A stretch of DNA of 8,148 nt from an uncultured Bacteroidales bacterium (GTDB lineage: Bacteria > Bacteroidota > Bacteroidia > Bacteroidales > Bacteroidaceae): NCBI GenBank assembly GCA_937995875.1, contig CALKIW010000069.1, forward strand, positions 1-8,148, read 5' to 3'. The position numbers and the translations under genes are program-made. Positions 5,620-8,148 of this stretch are shown here, one piece after another. The notes under the pieces are model-generated. The model was not told where the DNA came from. It did not search any database and saw only the letters and a list, made by a program, of their open reading frames with translations. Positions within the stretch are counted from its first letter, which is position 1. Each line of letters starts with the position of its first letter.

Positions 5620-6429
5620 ATGAAAGTTTTTGATAAAACCCCTTTAGAAGGGGTGAAACATACAATTGTTGTTGCTTCCGGTAAAGGAGGCGTAGGAAAA
5701 TCTACTGTTTCTGCTAATTTGGCAATGACTTTGGCCGATAAAGGCTATAAAGTCGCTTTGGTTGATGCTGATATCTATGGACCGTCTATTCCCAAAATCT
5801 TTGATGTAGAGAATGAACGTCCTTGTTTATCTGTCAAAGCAGATAAAGATGGGATGATGGACCCCATACAAAAATATGGAGTGAAGATTAATTCTTTAGG
5901 TTTTTTTGCTGATAAGGGAAAATCAATTGTCTGGCGAGGTCCTATGGCCTCTAATGCAATTACTCAGTTGTTTACTCAGACCTATTGGGACGATATTGAT
6001 TATATGATTATCGATTTTCCTCCGGGTACGGGTGATATTCAGATTACTGCTGTGCAAAAATTTGAAATTGATGGTGCTATAGTGGTAACTACCCCTCAGG
6101 AGTTATCGTTAAATGACGCACGTAAAGGAACCGAGATGTTAACTAACGAAAATATCCATATTCCACTGATAGGAGTTGTTGAGAATATGTCTTGGTTTAC
6201 CCCGTTACAACATCCTGATGAGAAGTATTTTATTTTTGGAAAGAACGGCGGGCAAACTTTAGCTGATGAATTCAGTGTTCCTTTGTTGACCCAGATTCCT
6301 TTAATAAAAGAAGTTGGAGAGTTGGCTGAACAAGGGAAGGCTTTTTCTGCTCTTGATAATAAAGATTTAAAACTTGTTTTTGAACAATTGGCTGAGGTGG
6401 TAGTAGCTTTTTGTGAGGAGAAAAAATAA
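5620..6429 (+). CDS. Mrp/NBP35/ApbC-family Fe-S carrier ATPase, short form without N-terminal MIP18 domain or C-terminal CxxC
   Basis: This is a 269-residue P-loop ATPase of the Mrp/NBP35/ApbC family, whose members bind and transfer Fe-S clusters. The Walker A loop ASGKGGVGKST spans residues 19-29, LVDADIYGPSIPKIF 47-61 is the family signature, and IDFPPGTGD starts near 131. Typical Bacteroidota Mrp proteins are about 360-370 residues with an N-terminal MIP18/DUF59 domain; this one begins almost directly at the ATPase. At VENMSWFTP (187-195), where many Mrp proteins carry a CxxC cluster-binding motif, there is no Cys. I recall this being common in Bacteroidota Mrp, so it is not proof of inactivity. 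It starts 20 nt after the ferredoxin gene. A 7-bp hairpin lies at 5638-5654, just inside the coding region. The sequence fits Mrp better than MinD because of the DADIYGPSIP and ENMSWF blocks. Confidence 0.92.
   Translation: MKVFDKTPLEGVKHTIVVASGKGGVGKSTVSANLAMTLADKGYKVALVDADIYGPSIPKIFDVENERPCLSVKADKDGMMDPIQKYGVKINSLGFFADKGKSIVWRGPMASNAITQLFTQTYWDDIDYMIIDFPPGTGDIQITAVQKFEIDGAIVVTTPQELSLNDARKGTEMLTNENIHIPLIGVVENMSWFTPLQHPDEKYFIFGKNGGQTLADEFSVPLLTQIPLIKEVGELAEQGKAFSALDNKDLKLVFEQLAEVVVAFCEEKK
5638..5654 (+). promoter_or_regulatory. Perfect 7-bp hairpin early in the mrp coding region
   Basis: ACCCCTT (5638-5644) pairs exactly with AAGGGGT (5648-5654) around a TAG loop, beginning 18 nt after the start of the mrp-like gene. 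It is G/C-rich in an AT-rich context, so it could form in the mRNA and affect ribosome entry or RNA stability. It codes for ordinary protein (around PLEGV), so chance is possible. Confidence 0.3.
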
Positions 6430-6433
6430 TATA

Positions 6434-6440
6434 GGAAGGT
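6434..6440 (+). promoter_or_regulatory. Shine-Dalgarno-like site before the small exported protein gene
   Basis: AGGAAGG lies 4 nt before ATG 6445 and only 1 nt before ATG 6442, so it favours the downstream of the two adjacent ATGs. It stands out because the other genes here start behind A/T-rich leaders without such a site. Confidence 0.5.
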
Positions 6441-6444
6441 TATG

Positions 6445-6732
6445 ATGAAACGAATTATAATTGGTGTATTGTTTTTAGGGGCGGTAGGACTTGCTTATTC
6501 TTTGGCCCAGAATGATAACAATAATATTGAAAATACGACGATTAGAAAAAGAGGTTGTTTCTTTGATTCTAATCATAATGGCATTTGTGATAATTACGAA
6601 AAACGCACTTGCAGGAAGGCTGACTTTAATGAAAAAGATCCTAAAAGGAAAGCTGATCGTTGCGATGGCTCAGGCTATTCTTTAAATCAAAAGAGGCAGC
6701 TTAAAAGAGACAAAATTTATAATAATAATTAA
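6445..6732 (+). CDS. Small exported Cys-containing protein with an EF-hand-like loop
   Basis: I do not recognise this as a named protein. From ATG 6445 it is 95 residues. MKRIIIGVLFLGAVGLAYSLAQ is a short basic start plus hydrophobic stretch, a likely Sec signal peptide cut near residues 21-22. There is no clear lipobox Cys at the cut. The mature part is rich in Lys, Arg and Asn. It holds DSNHNGICDNYE (41-52), with Asp41, Asn43, Asn45, Gly46, Asp49 and Glu52 matching an EF-hand or dockerin-like calcium loop, except that Cys48 is where a hydrophobic residue is usual. Cys38, Cys48, Cys56 and Cys73 could form disulfides or bind metal. AGGAAGG at 6434-6440 is the clearest Shine-Dalgarno sequence in the window and is better spaced for ATG 6445 than for ATG 6442 three bases upstream. 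It is the only exported product in an otherwise cytoplasmic metal-cluster operon. Confidence 0.75.
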   Translation: MKRIIIGVLFLGAVGLAYSLAQNDNNNIENTTIRKRGCFFDSNHNGICDNYEKRTCRKADFNEKDPKRKADRCDGSGYSLNQKRQLKRDKIYNNN

Positions 6733-6758
6733 GGGAATAGTTTTTTAGGATAGTTTTT

Positions 6759-7226
6759 ATGGAAGAAAGAATTGATAGGGCTGTTGAATTGTTTAAAAGC
6801 GGATACAACTGTTCGCAGTCTGTTGTAACAGCTTTTGCTGACTTATATGATTTGACAGAAGAGCAAGCATTGCGAATTTCAGCTTCTTTTGGTGCTGGAA
6901 TTGGGCGTATGCGTGAAACATGCGGTGCAGCCTGCGGAATGTTTATACTGGCGGGTTTGCAAACGGGAAGTGTAGTCCCCGATGCAAAAGCGAAAGGAGC
7001 CAATTATAAACTAGTGCAGGACCTGGCGCAAGTTTTTGTAGCGAGAAATGGCTCCTTGAATTGTGGTGAATTATTGGGCCTGAAGAAAAATCACCCCATA
7101 TCTTCAATGCCTGAAGAACGTACTGCAACGTATTATAAAAAAAGACCTTGTGTCAAAATGGTTGAGGAGGCAGCTCGTATTTGGGTGGAATATTTAGAAG
7201 AACAAAAATTAATTGATCATGCTTGA
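6759..7226 (+). CDS. C_GCAxxG_C_C family redox protein
   Basis: This 155-residue protein carries the full signature of the C_GCAxxG_C_C family (PF09719/TIGR01909): GYNCSQSV (Cys18), CGAACG (Cys55 and Cys59, the GCAxxG region), LNCGELL (Cys102) and RPCVKMV (Cys131). The family occurs in anaerobes. It is annotated as putative redox-active or metal-related, but its function is not established as far as I know. No signal peptide is present. The N-terminal helix, ERIDRAVELFKSGYNCSQSV, is normal, so the start at 6759, 26 nt after the previous gene, is well supported. Its end overlaps the next gene by 8 nt, implying co-translation with the MBL-fold protein. Co-location with Fe-S and NifX-like genes suggests a role in cluster or metal redox handling (inference). 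Confidence 0.92.
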   Translation: MEERIDRAVELFKSGYNCSQSVVTAFADLYDLTEEQALRISASFGAGIGRMRETCGAACGMFILAGLQTGSVVPDAKAKGANYKLVQDLAQVFVARNGSLNCGELLGLKKNHPISSMPEERTATYYKKRPCVKMVEEAARIWVEYLEEQKLIDHA

Positions 7227-8058
7227 TCTTACGGTTTTGATTGATAATAATGCAGCCTTTCTTGATAAAGAATTGCTGACGGAACATGGACTGTCTTTTT
7301 ATTTTAAAGTTGACGGTTTAGCCTGTTTATATGATTTGGGGGCTTCTGACAAATGGCTCAATAATGCTAATAAATTGGGTATTCATGCCGAAGAGGTTGA
7401 TCACCTGATTTTATCTCACGGACATAAAGATCATACTGGTGGATTAAGCACTTTCTTGCAAGTAAATAAATCTGCAAAGATTTTTGTCTCTGATAAGGCC
7501 TTTAAGTATAAGTATCTGACTTACAGGCATGAGAAGCCCAGAGATATTAGCTCGGACAGTTCTTTATTTGCAAAATATGCCGATCGCTTTGTACTGCTAA
7601 CAGAAGATTGTCTTTTGTCGCCCCACGTTTATTTAATACATAATCGTGTTTTTGAACATCGCTTGCCTGTTGGCAATCAATTCCTGAGAATTGTAGCCGA
7701 TGGACAGGAAAAGCCTTATATACCTAATGATGAAGTAGCTTTAGTTATCCGTATAGATGATGGTATCGTAATACTTTCTGCATGTTCGCACAGCGGGGTG
7801 CTGAATATTATTCAGTCAAGTATTGAAATAACCGGTTGTTCTAAGGTTCTGGCATTTGTTGGCGGTACTCATTTAGTAGATACTGATATGGAGGAGAAAG
7901 ATGATGTTGCATCCATCGCCCGTGTCTTGGCGGATAAATATCCCGAAATGTGCCTTTATACAGGTCATTGCACCGGAAGTGCTGCTGTTGATGTTTTTTC
8001 AGAGGTCTTGCAGAACCGTTTTGCTTTGTTTCACAGCGGAATGCAGTTGAAGTTTTAA
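7219..8058 (+). CDS. Metallo-beta-lactamase-fold hydrolase, COG1237-like
   Basis: This is a 279-residue MBL-fold protein from ATG 7219. The HxHxDH metal site is intact (HGHKDH, residues 67-72, followed by TGG). Further ligands are visible at SACSHSG (His191), GGTHL (His218) and TGHCTG (His250), so a binuclear metal centre is expected. The arrangement most resembles the COG1237 group, which includes an archaeal enzyme of methanopterin synthesis (ribofuranosylaminobenzene phosphate type). In bacteria these are usually of unknown substrate, so I do not assign a reaction. A TTG at 7213 is an alternative start, but ATG 7219 starts right before the first strand (LDLTVLID) and overlaps the previous gene by 8 nt. 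It is probably the last gene of the operon; no obvious terminator follows. Confidence 0.88.
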   Translation: MLDLTVLIDNNAAFLDKELLTEHGLSFYFKVDGLACLYDLGASDKWLNNANKLGIHAEEVDHLILSHGHKDHTGGLSTFLQVNKSAKIFVSDKAFKYKYLTYRHEKPRDISSDSSLFAKYADRFVLLTEDCLLSPHVYLIHNRVFEHRLPVGNQFLRIVADGQEKPYIPNDEVALVIRIDDGIVILSACSHSGVLNIIQSSIEITGCSKVLAFVGGTHLVDTDMEEKDDVASIARVLADKYPEMCLYTGHCTGSAAVDVFSEVLQNRFALFHSGMQLKF

Positions 8059-8148
8059 GTAATTGATAACTGCTTAATGGCTATATATAAATAAAATCAC
8101 TAGTGTCCACTTAAATACTTTAACATTCGGCTTTGCTTACTGATTGTA
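8059..8148. other. Gene-free 90-nt tail
   Basis: I see no coding frame, no strong hairpin and no T-tract terminator. There is an A/T-rich run (8082-8096), an 8-bp palindrome CACTAGTG (8098-8105), and the segment TAGTGTCCACTTAAAT (8101-8116), which has the look of an insertion-sequence end but cannot be confirmed without the sequence beyond the window. Confidence 0.5.

Noticed and set aside
6491..6685. Alternate-frame plus-strand frame inside the small exported protein gene
   Set aside because: The other frame has a signal peptide, Shine-Dalgarno sequence and EF-hand-like loop; this one is a hydrophobic, repetitive shadow.
6701..7128. Minus-strand frames opposite the C_GCAxxG_C_C gene
   Set aside because: They are antisense to a gene with a full family signature and show no features of their own.
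1..8148. tRNA, rRNA, CRISPR array or prophage genes
   Set aside because: No cloverleaf-like segment, regularly spaced repeats or phage-type proteins were seen. Nearly all the window is accounted for by protein-coding genes.

Overview
The window is AT-rich. Its leaders are A/T-rich with almost no Shine-Dalgarno sequence, and its thioesterase, SufB and Mrp proteins resemble Bacteroidales versions as I recall them. I read it as a chromosomal segment of an anaerobic member of the Bacteroidota, near Bacteroides/Parabacteroides/Dysgonomonadaceae. No rRNA, tRNA or CRISPR was seen, and no definite mobile element. Every real gene is on the + strand.

Layout. Positions 1-2844 hold a DUF134 (UPF0251) gene whose 5' part appears broken, two NifX-type (MTH1175-like) cofactor-binding proteins, and two MinD/ParA-type ATPases that each carry an inserted 2[4Fe-4S] ferredoxin domain. 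The last four genes are close-packed: 25 nt between the NifX genes, then overlaps of 1 and 20 nt. A 109-nt gap with two mutually exclusive hairpins follows. Positions 2954-8058 hold an acyl-ACP thioesterase gene split by an apparent one-base deletion, a full-length sufB without sufC or sufD beside it, a zinc-ribbon/ferredoxin fusion, an Mrp/NBP35-type ATPase, a small secreted EF-hand-like protein, a C_GCAxxG_C_C redox protein and a metallo-beta-lactamase-fold protein. Spacing is 12-26 nt (14-26 nt if the secreted gene starts at its better-placed ATG), or overlapping, so these form one probable operon. The last 90 nt hold no gene.

How the genes may work together. Apart from the thioesterase, most of the cytoplasmic products are metal- or cysteine-dependent: two NifX-like carriers, two ferredoxin-ATPases, SufB, a ferredoxin and an Mrp ATPase. 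Paired ferredoxin-ATPases, MTH1175-like proteins and an Mrp-type ATPase recall the ORP (orange protein, Mo-Cu-S cluster) locus of sulfate reducers. The distinctive element is SufB without SufC/SufD. My inference is a dedicated metal-sulfur cluster assembly or trafficking module. There are no nitrogenase structural genes and no client enzyme in the window, so the cluster made and its target cannot be named. Two genes (DUF134 and the thioesterase) carry frame disruptions, which could be genuine decay or sequencing/assembly error.
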